Positions 7,355 to 15,603 of a stretch of 45,899 bases of DNA are shown one piece after another (position 1 is the stretch's first letter; every line of letters begins with the position of its first letter). Both the position numbers and the translations under genes were made by a program. Below the pieces are notes generated by a model. It ran no database searches. It had not been told where the DNA came from and saw only the letters and a list, made by a program, of their open reading frames with translations. Location of the stretch: assembly GCA_013141385.1 (NCBI GenBank), contig JABFRB010000031.1, forward strand, positions 1 to 45,899, read 5' to 3'. The DNA is from Bacteroidales bacterium (GTDB taxonomy: Bacteria; Bacteroidota; Bacteroidia; Bacteroidales; Tenuifilaceae).

Positions 7355-8317
7355 ATGGGTGAACGCATAATACTTATTGAAGGAATTGATCCTTTAGTGC
7401 TTTTTGGAGTTAAAAATGCTAAATACGACTTAATTGCCAAACATTTTCCTAAACTTAAAATTGTTGCAAGGGGTCACGAAATAAAGGCCATTGGTGACGA
7501 AGCGCAGATTAATATTCTGGAGGAGAAGATCAATAAGATGATCGAATTTTTCACCCGTTATAAATACCTTACCGATGCTAATATCCAGGATTTTCTTAGT
7601 GAATCGATGGAAACCATTGCTCAAGCAGAGGAAGATGCAACGGATATTCTAGTATTTGGAAATCATGCCAAGGCTATTAAGGCCAGAACCGTTAACCAAC
7701 GTTTACTGGTTGAGATGTACCAATCCAACGATTTGCTTTTTGCAATTGGTCCTGCCGGTTCAGGGAAAACGTATACAGCAATTGCCCTTGCAGTAAGGGC
7801 TTTAAAGAACAAAGAGGTAAAGCGGATTATTCTCACCCGTCCGGCAGTTGAGGCAGGGGAGAGGCTTGGATTTCTTCCGGGGGATATGAAGGAGAAACTT
7901 GATCCATACTTGCAACCCCTATACGATGCGCTAAACGATATGATCCCTGCAAAGAAACTCCAAGAATATATGGAGGATGGAACAGTGCAAATTGCACCCC
8001 TTGCCTATATGCGTGGACGAACTCTCGATCATGCTTTTGTTATCCTTGATGAAGCGCAGAACACAACAATTAGCCAACTTAAAATGTTTCTAACCCGAAT
8101 GGGTAAAAATGCTAAGTTTATTGTTACTGGCGATATCACCCAGATTGATTTACCCCGCAAGGAGGATTCTGGCTTGGTAAAAACCATTGGGTTGCTCAAT
8201 GGCATTAAGGATATTGCAGTAATTTATTTTGATGCTCGTGATATCATTCGCCATACGTTGGTTAAGTATATTGTTAATGCATTCGAGAAGCAAAGTGAAT
8301 CTAAGGAAGGGATTTAG
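7355..8317 (+). CDS. PhoH family ATPase
   Basis: A 320-residue cytosolic P-loop ATPase. GPAGSGKT at residues 132-139 is the Walker A motif. AFVILDEAQN near 230 is Walker B. IVTGDITQIDLP follows in the position of a sensor motif. The first 100 residues look like the KH-like RNA-binding region found in PhoH-like proteins, with an acidic linker to the ATPase. The family is associated with RNA metabolism, but the E. coli phosphate-starvation role should not be transferred. It lies about 120 bases upstream of purC on the same strand and may be co-transcribed. Confidence 0.93.
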   Translation: MGERIILIEGIDPLVLFGVKNAKYDLIAKHFPKLKIVARGHEIKAIGDEAQINILEEKINKMIEFFTRYKYLTDANIQDFLSESMETIAQAEEDATDILVFGNHAKAIKARTVNQRLLVEMYQSNDLLFAIGPAGSGKTYTAIALAVRALKNKEVKRIILTRPAVEAGERLGFLPGDMKEKLDPYLQPLYDALNDMIPAKKLQEYMEDGTVQIAPLAYMRGRTLDHAFVILDEAQNTTISQLKMFLTRMGKNAKFIVTGDITQIDLPRKEDSGLVKTIGLLNGIKDIAVIYFDARDIIRHTLVKYIVNAFEKQSESKEGI

Positions 8318-8436
8318 GCTTTTGATTTATAAATTGGCAAAATTTTATCCTAAAGAAGAGGTTTATAGATTAACATCACAGATTAGATGGGGTACCAATA
8401 ACCCAATAACTTGATAACTCAATAACCCAACTAAAA

Positions 8437-9387
8437 ATGGAAAAGGCAATCGTTCGTACCGATTTTAACTTTCCCGGACAAACCGGAGTGTACCATGGTA
8501 AAGTGCGCGATGTATACAACATTAACAACAAAATGTTGGTGATGGTTGTATCCGACCGTATCTCGGCTTTTGATGTTGTTCTGCCAAAGGGAATACCATA
8601 CAAAGGTCAGGTTCTGAATCAGATTGCATCTAAGTTTTTGGATGCAACAGCCGATATTGTTCCTAGTTGGAAGATTGCAACCCCCGATCCAATGGTAACC
8701 GTAGGGCACTTCTGTGAGCCATTCAAGGTTGAAATGGTTGTGCGTGGATATCTTACAGGTCATGCATGGCGCGAGTACAAAGCGGGGAAACGGAGTATCT
8801 GCGGGATGCCAATGCCCGATGGCATGAAAGAGCATCAAAAATTTCCAAAACCTATTATCACTCCAACCACCAAAGCCGTTGAGGGGCATGATGAGGATAT
8901 TTCAAAGGAAGAGATTATCAAATTGGGTTTGGTTAGCAAAGCGGATTATGAGCAGTTGGAGAAGTACACCCTTGCTATATTTGAGCGGGGTACTAAAATG
9001 GCTGCTGCAATGGGGCTAATCCTTGTTGATACCAAGTACGAGTTTGGTAAAAAGGATGGTAAGATATACCTAATTGACGAGATTCACACCCCCGATTCAT
9101 CCCGATACTTCTATGCCGATGGGTATGAGCAGCGTTTAGCAAAGAACGAGCAGCAGAAGCAGCTCTCAAAGGAATTTGTTCGTGAGTGGCTTATGGAGAA
9201 TGGTTTTCAAGGGCAGGATGGACAAAAAGTTCCCGAGATGACCGATACTATTGTAAACCAGATAACTGAAAGGTATATTGAGCTATTCGAGAATATCACA
9301 GGCGATAAGTTTGTAAAAGCTGAAGGCGCTGATGTTGTGAAGCGAATTGAAAAGAATGTAACAGAGTTTATTAATAAGCATAAGTAG
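8437..9387 (+). CDS. purC: Phosphoribosylaminoimidazole-succinocarboxamide synthase
   Basis: A 316-residue purine-biosynthesis enzyme that joins CAIR and aspartate with ATP to form [15 protein letters not shown] and [19 protein letters not shown] form the ATP-binding start. [28 protein letters not shown]-like [12 protein letters not shown] and [13 protein letters not shown] are further family motifs. It is of the longer subtype of about 310 residues. Upstream there is a short run of CAATAACCCAATAAC-type repeats instead of a Shine-Dalgarno sequence. A strong terminator follows. Confidence 0.97.
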   Translation: MEKAIVRTDFNFPGQTGVYHGKVRDVYNINNKMLVMVVSDRISAFDVVLPKGIPYKGQVLNQIASKFLDATADIVPSWKIATPDPMVTVGHFCEPFKVEMVVRGYLTGHAWREYKAGKRSICGMPMPDGMKEHQKFPKPIITPTTKAVEGHDEDISKEEIIKLGLVSKADYEQLEKYTLAIFERGTKMAAAMGLILVDTKYEFGKKDGKIYLIDEIHTPDSSRYFYADGYEQRLAKNEQQKQLSKEFVREWLMENGFQGQDGQKVPEMTDTIVNQITERYIELFENITGDKFVKAEGADVVKRIEKNVTEFINKHK

Positions 9388-9411
9388 TATTTAAGTAACT
9401 TTAGATTCCTT

Positions 9412-9448
9412 AACTCAGACAGGGTTCAAAACCCTGTCTGAGTTTTTT
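9412..9448 (+). terminator. Rho-independent terminator after purC
   Basis: A perfect 15-bp stem (AACTCAGACAGGGTT at 9412-9426 and its complement at 9430-9444) with a three-base loop, followed by a run of T. It sits 25 bases after the purC stop. Confidence 0.9.
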
Positions 9449-9854
9449 ATACCTTCCACCTCAAGTCCCTCGTTTTCCTCCTTTGGTTATAAAATCAAAT
9501 TCCCCTTTGATGGGTTATATTTTTGGCTAACTTTGAGATATAGATTACAGGAAGGTATACATATCCATTAAAATTTAATGTATATAAATACTTTTGGGTA
9601 TACGTATAAATAAGTTACCAATAATGCTAAAATGACAAAATGATTGCATATTTGACAAGGTTGAAAAAACTCAAATTCTATTGATAATTTTGTGAATAGA
9701 CAAAGTTATTTAACAGTAAAATGACTTCATGCAATTTGTATGAAAAATTAGAATTGATGACGCAATTTTGAAATGTGTAAATGTAAATAATTTAACATCA
9801 TCACTTTTAAGAAAGAATGAAAATTAATAAATTCATTTACCAAAAAAAATAATT
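9449..9854. other. AT-rich noncoding stretch with two candidate promoters
   Basis: No gene is seen. Two Bacteroidota-like promoters point rightward: TTTG at 9506-9509 with TAACTTTG at 9528-9535 (18-base spacing), and TTG at 9661-9663 with TAATTTTG at 9685-9692. Either would leave a leader of 160-320 bases before the next gene. Confidence 0.4.
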
Positions 9855-11024
9855 ATGCTTCCAATAGGAATTATTGTAATAGTCATTTCATCCATCATCA
9901 GTATTATTGCTATTTTTTTGGGCGATGAGACATTAAATAGTAATCTTAAAAAAATAATAAAAATAAGTGCAATTACTCTGAATATATTGCTTGCTTCAAC
10001 TTCAATTATATTTTACTTAGCAGACTATAAACAAAAATCTGAAGATAAAATAATAGATGATAATAGATTTAAAGAAAATATTTCCAAACAAGAAAATTCA
10101 TTAAAGAAGTTGATAGAAACTACTTCAAAATTAGATACTATTTCAGATAATCTTCAAAATAGTTTAGCTATTGAAAAATCGTTACTATATCAAAATCAAA
10201 GAAATTTAACATTACTTAAAGATATAGCAATTTCTTTTGAGTACGTATTTTCATGTAATCAAAAAGATATTAAAGGTTATTCCGATTTTGTCAAAGAGTA
10301 CATTAGAAATAATGTTGTATTCAAAAAAAATATTGGTAGTATTATTGAGTTTTATAGTATGATTTATAAAAAATCAAGGGTACCTAGAAATGATTCTGAT
10401 TTTTTAAATAAGACTTTTACTATAAGGGAAATTAATGATGTAAAGGTATATGTTAAATTTAGAAAAGATTCTAGTGAAAATATAGAATTTGATATAAGAA
10501 AAATAATAATTGAAAATGGTTTTGCTGAAAAAATTGATTCTCTTATGAAATTAAATCCTCAAAAATATCTTGATGAAAATTACTATAAAGTAATAGAAAC
10601 AATTAGTAATTTTTCTTCAATTCAAGCATCATTTGATGATTTACTGATTCTACAAGGCGAAGATTATAAGAGGAATATAATTCTAGATTTTGATTATAGT
10701 ACATTATCTCTAGGTTTTGACACGCTACACTTACAAAAGAGAATTATTGATGAAGGCTTGATAATTAGTTTTTTAGATTTATTTGATAAAAAATTCTCTT
10801 TAAGAAATGTAAGCAGTATTATTGGCGGTGGAAAAAACTGGCAAAACAGTACTGTTATTTTGCCAGATAAAATTAGTGATGTTAGAATTTACTATGGTAA
10901 TAATTTTACACAGAAATTAGGCATTAATTCAAAAATATTTATTCCAAATTCACCAAATGGTTTGTACAAATATTTCGATTGTATACTTACTCCTCAAAAT
11001 ATGGAACTTAACATTTGGAAATAA
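9855..11024 (+). CDS. Membrane-anchored protein of unknown function
   Basis: A 389-residue protein that I do not recognise. Two hydrophobic helices lie at about residues 2-21 and 33-55, with a short loop between. A predicted coiled-coil region of about 60 residues follows (KQENSLKKLIETTSKLDTI and onward). The remaining 270 residues look soluble and are rich in lysine, isoleucine and asparagine. The base composition is much more AT-rich than in neighbouring purC. Together with the adjacent mazEF pair this suggests recent acquisition. No catalytic motif could be picked out. Confidence 0.75.
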   Translation: MLPIGIIVIVISSIISIIAIFLGDETLNSNLKKIIKISAITLNILLASTSIIFYLADYKQKSEDKIIDDNRFKENISKQENSLKKLIETTSKLDTISDNLQNSLAIEKSLLYQNQRNLTLLKDIAISFEYVFSCNQKDIKGYSDFVKEYIRNNVVFKKNIGSIIEFYSMIYKKSRVPRNDSDFLNKTFTIREINDVKVYVKFRKDSSENIEFDIRKIIIENGFAEKIDSLMKLNPQKYLDENYYKVIETISNFSSIQASFDDLLILQGEDYKRNIILDFDYSTLSLGFDTLHLQKRIIDEGLIISFLDLFDKKFSLRNVSSIIGGGKNWQNSTVILPDKISDVRIYYGNNFTQKLGINSKIFIPNSPNGLYKYFDCILTPQNMELNIWK

Positions 11025-11081
11025 TAAAAACTTGAACAAAAATTAAGGATAGTAAAAGAAATCTCTATAAATAGCACTATT

Positions 11082-11212
11082 GGTAACACGTGGTTAAAAA
11101 TATTGGGGTAGATGCGCAGATAAGCAGGTTTTTATTACTTTAGTAAAAGTTTAGCGTGGGACAGATGTTTGGTTTTTAACTCCCCAACATTTCCAACCAC
11201 GGAAACGTTACC
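11082..11212. repeat. Palindromic element upstream of mazEF
   Basis: The left end reads GGTAACACGTGGTT and then ATATTGGGG. The right end, read on the other strand, is GGTAACGTTTCCGTGGTT and then ATGTTGGGG. These are imperfect terminal inverted repeats of about 30 bases. The element ends about 25 bases before the mazE promoter. A partial related start (AGGTAACAGCG) is present just after mazF at about 11865. Confidence 0.55.
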
Positions 11213-11235
11213 CACAATTTGATTCCCGAAATATT

Positions 11236-11267
11236 TTTGCTAAATCGAAATAAATGTAATAACTTTG
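11236..11267 (+). promoter_or_regulatory. Promoter of mazEF
   Basis: TTTG at 11236-11239 and TAACTTTG at 11260-11267 are separated by 20 bases, an exact Bacteroidota-type match. The start codon of mazE lies 25 bases downstream. Confidence 0.7.
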
Positions 11268-11275
11268 TAGTTACA
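11255..11275. promoter_or_regulatory. Candidate MazE operator
   Basis: A 21-base interrupted palindrome, TGTAATAAC-TTT-GTAGTTACA, overlaps the -7 box. Antitoxins of the MazE/AbrB type usually repress their own promoter by binding such a palindrome. The regulatory role is inferred from position. Confidence 0.5.
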
Positions 11276-11291
11276 TTTTAATATCTTAGTT

Positions 11292-11537
11292 ATGGACATT
11301 TCAATTGTACAGATAGGAAATTCGAAAGGGATAAGACTAAGCAAGACCCTTCTTGAAAAATACAACATCAAGGATACTGTTGAGTTAATTCTTGAGAAAG
11401 GATACATTATTATTAAACCAAAAGCAACTCCTAGAAAGGGTTGGGAAAAGGCTTTTAAGAAAATGCATGAAAACCAAGATGACAAACCCTTAATGGCGGA
11501 CATTTTTGAAGACGAAAACTTCGAAGAATGGAGTTAA
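11292..11537 (+). CDS. mazE: MazE-type antitoxin (AbrB/SpoVT fold)
   Basis: An 81-residue protein. MDISIVQIGNSKGIRLSK is the swapped-hairpin AbrB-type DNA-binding start with the family motif IGNSKGIRL. A second strand pair VELILEKGYIIIKP follows. The C-terminal half is charged and ends acidic (ADIFEDENFEEWS), typical of the flexible segment that wraps the toxin. The last ten bases overlap the toxin gene, so the two are translationally coupled. It should neutralise MazF and autoregulate the operon. Confidence 0.9.
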   Translation: MDISIVQIGNSKGIRLSKTLLEKYNIKDTVELILEKGYIIIKPKATPRKGWEKAFKKMHENQDDKPLMADIFEDENFEEWS

Positions 11538-11851
11538 CTCAATATTGTATCGTGCTTGTCAATCTTGACCCCACGATAGGACGTGAAATAAAGAAAACGA
11601 GACCATGCGTGATAATCTCTCCTGACGAGATGAATAAGCATTTACAAACGCTTATTATTGCTCCTATGACGAGTCAGTCAAAAAACTATCCGACTAGGAT
11701 TGAAGTAAAACACAATCAGAAAAATGGTTGGATAGTTTTAGACCAAATTAGAACGATTGACAAACAAAGAGTTTTGAAATCACTTGATAAACTTACAGAA
11801 AAAGAGATTGCCAAGGTAAAGTTAATCATAAAAGAAATCTTTGTCGACTAA
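11528..11851 (+). CDS. mazF: MazF/PemK-type endoribonuclease toxin
   Basis: A 107-residue ribosome-independent mRNA interferase. YCIVLVNLDPTIGREIKKTR is the family start, with the catalytic arginine in the loop (GREIKKTRP). CVIISPDEMN, LIIAPMTSQ and WIVLDQIRTIDKQRV follow, the last carrying the conserved D-Q-x-R-T-I-D. The frame is complete, so the module may be active. The start ATG lies inside the end of mazE (10-base overlap). Confidence 0.92.
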   Translation: MELTQYCIVLVNLDPTIGREIKKTRPCVIISPDEMNKHLQTLIIAPMTSQSKNYPTRIEVKHNQKNGWIVLDQIRTIDKQRVLKSLDKLTEKEIAKVKLIIKEIFVD

Positions 11852-12111
11852 ATAACAAACTTTAGGTAACAGCGTATTTATTGGCTTCGGCGGACTAACA
11901 CAAAACGCTCGGTTGTATTTGGGTTGATATCGCATTTGGAGTTCTTAACGCTTTTTAATAATTTTATTATCATGGGACGAGAGAGATTGGTCTCAAACTC
12001 TATGGCAAAACAAGAGTATTGATTCCAGCCGATTTACCAATGGCTGATTTTAATAAAATTATGACTGCATAGTACTAGGAGCTTTATAACAAACGGTATA
12101 CTATACTCCAA

Positions 12112-13152
12112 TTAATCAAGAAACATTGCATGCATTACCGCTTTATCAGGCTTTTCTTCAAAAACCCATATTAGACTATTCCCTTTTAAGTATGGTTTTC
12201 CTATTTTTCCAACCTCTAAATCAACAAGTTTATTTGTAGCTAAATTATAGGCAGGAACCCTATCAAAAGCGGGTGATTCCCATACCACATAATTTTGGTT
12301 TATCTGTGGGGTTTCGCCTCCTGTTGGATTGGTAGAGAGGGTAACCTTTTGTTGAGTTTGTATATCAAAAAGTTGAATTTTACCGTATTCATAGGGTGAA
12401 GAGCATTCCTTATAAACTAACTTTTTACCGTAAAGTGCAGGTTGAAAACCTGAACCTGATATATCGAGAATTGTCCATTTACTCTGTGCAATTTGGTATA
12501 TGGCAATTTTGGAACTTACATTCTTTTCTGCATCTAATGAAATCAAATTGCAAACTATCTCATTATTATCAGTTCCATTAAATGATGGGTTATACAAATC
12601 ATGCCCTTTGGGGGCATTAATCACCGTTGTTGCATTATTGTTTATGTCATATAAAAGAAGCGGGGAATCAACGCTATCGGCACCTGAGGGAATAAAAAAA
12701 TCAAGAATTATTAGGTTGTAAGAGATATCAAAGTGAGGAAATTCAACCTTTGGATTTTCGATATTATGCTTAATTACTTTTACATCAGCACTATCTGAAA
12801 GTTCTTTAGTTAAGAGTTTCCAAGTCATAGGACTTCCTTCTTCAAAACCATATTCAACCCAAACTGCTTGGTTTTCGTATAGTTTTACAGGCATTACATT
12901 TTTGCTCTTATCGGCAACCTCATATAAAAGAACGGGCTTATTTTTATCTAAATTGCAGTAATAAATTCTTTTCGAATTTTTTTCGGCCTTTGTACCTGTG
13001 CTGTAAATGGCTGTATTTTTAAAAACAGAAACTGAATAGATATTTCCCTTTGAATGAAGAGTTAAAATATTGTTTTTTTCTTTGCACCCAATAAACATGC
13101 ATAGTAAAAGGGTTATTATGTAAATTGGTGTTGAAACTAAGTTGTTTTTCAT
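12112..13152 (-). CDS. Lipoprotein with probable beta-propeller fold
   Basis: A 346-residue protein. The N-terminal signal ends in the lipobox FIGC (cysteine 23), so it is predicted to be lipid-anchored. The mature part shows repeated blade-like segments: IYYCNLDKNKPVLLYEVADK, LLLYDINNNATTVINA, IQLFDIQTQQKVTLS and AYNLATNKLVDLEVG. These are spaced like TolB-type propellers and each is followed by an N-x-VVW or N-x-LIW strand. Function is unknown; ligand or protein binding at the cell surface is an inference. The gene is monocistronic. Confidence 0.7.
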   Translation of the reverse strand: MKNNLVSTPIYIITLLLCMFIGCKEKNNILTLHSKGNIYSVSVFKNTAIYSTGTKAEKNSKRIYYCNLDKNKPVLLYEVADKSKNVMPVKLYENQAVWVEYGFEEGSPMTWKLLTKELSDSADVKVIKHNIENPKVEFPHFDISYNLIILDFFIPSGADSVDSPLLLYDINNNATTVINAPKGHDLYNPSFNGTDNNEIVCNLISLDAEKNVSSKIAIYQIAQSKWTILDISGSGFQPALYGKKLVYKECSSPYEYGKIQLFDIQTQQKVTLSTNPTGGETPQINQNYVVWESPAFDRVPAYNLATNKLVDLEVGKIGKPYLKGNSLIWVFEEKPDKAVMHAMFLD

Positions 13153-13231
13153 AAAGATAATTTTTTTCGCTGAAACTAACCGTAATTATATTAAAAATAC
13201 TGATGTTTTAAAAAGGCGATTGTGAGAATAG

Positions 13232-13327
13232 GGGCTATATCAAAAATCATTATAAAACAATATTCTATATATAATTAGAGCAAACAGCTTTCAGTTGAAT
13301 AATGCTTTAAATGTTTTGATATAGCCC
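13232..13327. repeat. 96-base palindromic element with perfect 14-bp ends
   Basis: GGGCTATATCAAAA at 13232-13245 and its exact complement TTTTGATATAGCCC at 13314-13327. The interior is AT-rich and noncoding. It looks like a miniature inverted-repeat element in the gap between two minus-strand lipoprotein genes. Confidence 0.7.
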
Positions 13328-13403
13328 AGATTTTCAATTTATTTTTAAATGTTTTTTGATTACTAGTATTGAATAAATAAACAGAGTACTTTTTTTATAC
13401 TAA

Positions 13404-14120
13404 TTAATAAATCATGCAGTTAGCATTTGCAGTAATACAATAGTACATTGTATAAGCATCAATAGTTTTGTTAGCACCACCACCAGTACCATACCAAGGA
13501 TCTTGATAGTATACTTTGGAATTTGCAGTGAAATCATATCCTCTACCAGCAACATAATGGCCGCAATTTTGGGTCCAACCTGGTAAATGGTATGTTGAAC
13601 TAGGATAAGTCATAAGAAGCCAAACTTCAGGTGCTGAGTAACCTCCAAATGACCATTGAACTTTATTTTTGAAATCGGTGAAACTTGCCAAAGAAGTAAC
13701 TTCCCATACCCACCAGCTTGGTAGTACTAAATAACCAGTTAGTGGTGCACTATTAAACCAATCACAAAGTGGTCCAATATAAGTACCATAGCCAGGCCCA
13801 GAACCACAATAGTTAGCTATTGTAGTTTGCGAAGCTGGCTGATTGAAATAGTAATTTACCATTTTAGCGCTAGCTGGTCCACACCAGTAACTGGTTTCTT
13901 GTTTATAATAAGGAACAGCGATTGTTTTTGATGTTGGATATTTGCTTTCTCTACCAATGGTTTTATCCACATTTTTAGCAAATTCCCCTTTTGGGAAACC
14001 TTGGTTGAATTCTTTGTTAGTTGACATAGTTGGTCCTTCATTTTGAGTTAACTGATCTTTTGAGCAACCCAAAACGAGTAATGCCATAGCTGAACTAATA
14101 AATAATAGGTTTAATTTCAT
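13404..14120 (-). CDS. C39-like cysteine peptidase lipoprotein
   Basis: A 238-residue exported lipoprotein: the signal ends in LVLGC (cysteine 19). The mature domain is a papain-like C39_2-type fold. VPYYKQETSYWCGPASAKM carries the nucleophile cysteine 80, CGHYVAGRGYD the histidine (about 188) and YYQDPWYG the aspartate (about 207). It lacks the ABC transporter that bacteriocin C39 peptidases are fused to, so it may process or degrade an extracytoplasmic peptide. The frame is open to 14171, but the start at 14120 has an AGGAGG seven bases upstream and begins the signal peptide. Confidence 0.8.
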   Translation of the reverse strand: MKLNLLFISSAMALLVLGCSKDQLTQNEGPTMSTNKEFNQGFPKGEFAKNVDKTIGRESKYPTSKTIAVPYYKQETSYWCGPASAKMVNYYFNQPASQTTIANYCGSGPGYGTYIGPLCDWFNSAPLTGYLVLPSWWVWEVTSLASFTDFKNKVQWSFGGYSAPEVWLLMTYPSSTYHLPGWTQNCGHYVAGRGYDFTANSKVYYQDPWYGTGGGANKTIDAYTMYYCITANANCMIY

Positions 14121-14127
14121 TTTTATT

Positions 14128-14133
14128 CCTCCT
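14128..14133 (-). promoter_or_regulatory. Shine-Dalgarno site of the C39-like gene
   Basis: On the minus strand AGGAGG lies seven bases before the ATG at 14120. A perfect site is rare in this window, and it decides the start over the longer frame. Confidence 0.75.
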
Positions 14134-14171
14134 AAGTTTAGATTAATAATTAAAAATATACTAATAATCAA

Positions 14172-14733
14172 AAAATAATATTAAATAATTAATCTAATGT
14201 AATAAAATATTTAAAAATGTTTAAAATATGTTTAAATAAAAATTATTCTATAATGATTTAAAAATAGAAATAATCGATATTAATTATATAATATGCTATA
14301 ACATAATATAATAACAAATAAACATTTTGACTAATATATTATTTGTCAAAAATACTAAAATATAAAATATGATCATAAAATGACAAAATGATATTTTAAT
14401 ACAAAATATAATTAAATAACAAACAATAATATCTTAATAGATGACATAAAAATATATAAAATATATTGCAATTAAATCATTTGTAAATATTGAATATATG
14501 AAAAACTTAATGGAGAAAGGCAAAGCACCTAAATAAACTCATATCGCATTTTGCGATATTTTAAGGAAACCCAATAGGTTAAATGGAGGGTTAATGTCAC
14601 TTACAATTACTTTATAACGAGGATGTATGGTGTATTTGACCAAGGTGCGAAGATTAAATTGACTGTTTTTCCAACCTGTCAAAACATTCCTAAAACTACA
14701 ACAAAGTATTAGTATACTTTCATACCAAGTTCT
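14172..14733. other. Very AT-rich noncoding region
   Basis: 14172-14500 is extremely rich in A and T and has no usable frame. After about 14515 the composition becomes normal. A 68-residue minus-strand frame at 14539-14745 has no family resemblance and is not called. The palindrome at 14541-14559 is listed separately. Confidence 0.6.
14541..14559. other. Palindrome ATATCGCA-TTT-TGCGATAT
   Basis: A perfect eight-base dyad with a three-base centre, about 235 bases before the TorF-like gene. It shares the ATCGCA/TGCGAT arms with sites at 2320-2334 and 30557-30571. Confidence 0.5.
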
Positions 14734-14765
14734 ATTGATAGCCAAATAGGCAGCAGATACTTTTG
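14734..14765 (+). promoter_or_regulatory. Promoter of the TorF-amtB operon
   Basis: ATTG at 14734-14737 and TACTTTTG at 14758-14765 are 20 bases apart, close to the Bacteroidota consensus. The first start codon is 28 bases downstream. Confidence 0.6.
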
Positions 14766-14793
14766 ATGCTCTAAACCTTAAACTTTTACTTTT

Positions 14794-15579
14794 ATGAATA
14801 GATTCTTAAATGCATTCGCAGCATTGATATTCCTTTCAATGATATCTGTATGTGCCTTTTCCCAGAGCGAATCACCTGTTCAACTCGGAGCAGATGTTAT
14901 GAGTCGTTACATTTGGAGGGGCGTAAATCTTGGCGGGAGTAGCCCAAGTATTCAACCATGGATTAAGTATAACATTTCGAGCAAAGATTCATCACATGTT
15001 ATAACAGCAGGAGCATGGGGTGCCTACACCTTCTCGCAAACATCAAACCAAGAGGTTGACCTTTATCTTACCTATACCTACAAGAGTGTAATTAGCTTAA
15101 CCGTTACTGACTATTTTTTCCCGGAGTATTACAGCACCAAGGGACGTAGTAGATATTTTAGCTACGATAAGGATAGTACCTGTCATGTTTTTGAGGGGGT
15201 TATAAGCTTTAACGGAACCGAAAAAATTCCTTTCACATTTCTATTTGCTATGAATTTTTATGGTAACGATGCTCGTAAAATCAATAACGATGGTAGTTCT
15301 GGAGATATATTTATGACAAAATACATTGAGATTGGTTATAAAAAGAATATCAAAGGAACCGATTTTAATGCATTTATCGGTGCTGCATTGGATAAACCAA
15401 ACAAGGATAAAGGTGAACTTGGATTTTATGGAAATAAAACTTCAGGTATTATAAACCTAGGGGTGAAAGTATCAAAATCAATTCAAATCTCAGATAAATA
15501 CGCTTTACCTGTTCAGGCTTCAATCATTACAAATCCTGAGGCAGAGAATATCTTTTTAACATTCGGCATATCATTTTAA
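14794..15579 (+). CDS. TorF-like putative porin (Gcw_chp family)
   Basis: A 261-residue protein with a signal peptide (MNRFLNAFAALIFLSMISVC, cleavage likely after AFS). The mature start VQLGADVMSRYIWRGVNLGG matches the conserved N-terminal strand of the TorF/Gcw_chp family. The rest alternates amphipathic strands and ends in a phenylalanine (TFGISF), as outer-membrane beta-barrels do. The specific substrate is unknown. It lies 24 bases upstream of amtB on the same strand, so a role in letting ammonium or small nitrogen compounds through the outer membrane is a reasonable inference. Confidence 0.8.
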   Translation: MNRFLNAFAALIFLSMISVCAFSQSESPVQLGADVMSRYIWRGVNLGGSSPSIQPWIKYNISSKDSSHVITAGAWGAYTFSQTSNQEVDLYLTYTYKSVISLTVTDYFFPEYYSTKGRSRYFSYDKDSTCHVFEGVISFNGTEKIPFTFLFAMNFYGNDARKINNDGSSGDIFMTKYIEIGYKKNIKGTDFNAFIGAALDKPNKDKGELGFYGNKTSGIINLGVKVSKSIQISDKYALPVQASIITNPEAENIFLTFGISF

Positions 15580-15603
15580 TCACACAATTAAAACACAATA
15601 AAC

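Noticed and set aside
8431-8889. 152-residue minus-strand frame
   Set aside because: It is fully antisense to purC, which is certain; it is a shadow of purC codon bias.
11960-12072. Open stretch ending LIPADLPMADFNKIMTA
   Set aside because: No start codon or promoter fits and no family is recognised; at most a gene remnant.
14539-14745. 68-residue minus-strand frame
   Set aside because: No family resemblance, no promoter or ribosome site; it covers the region upstream of the TorF-amtB promoter.
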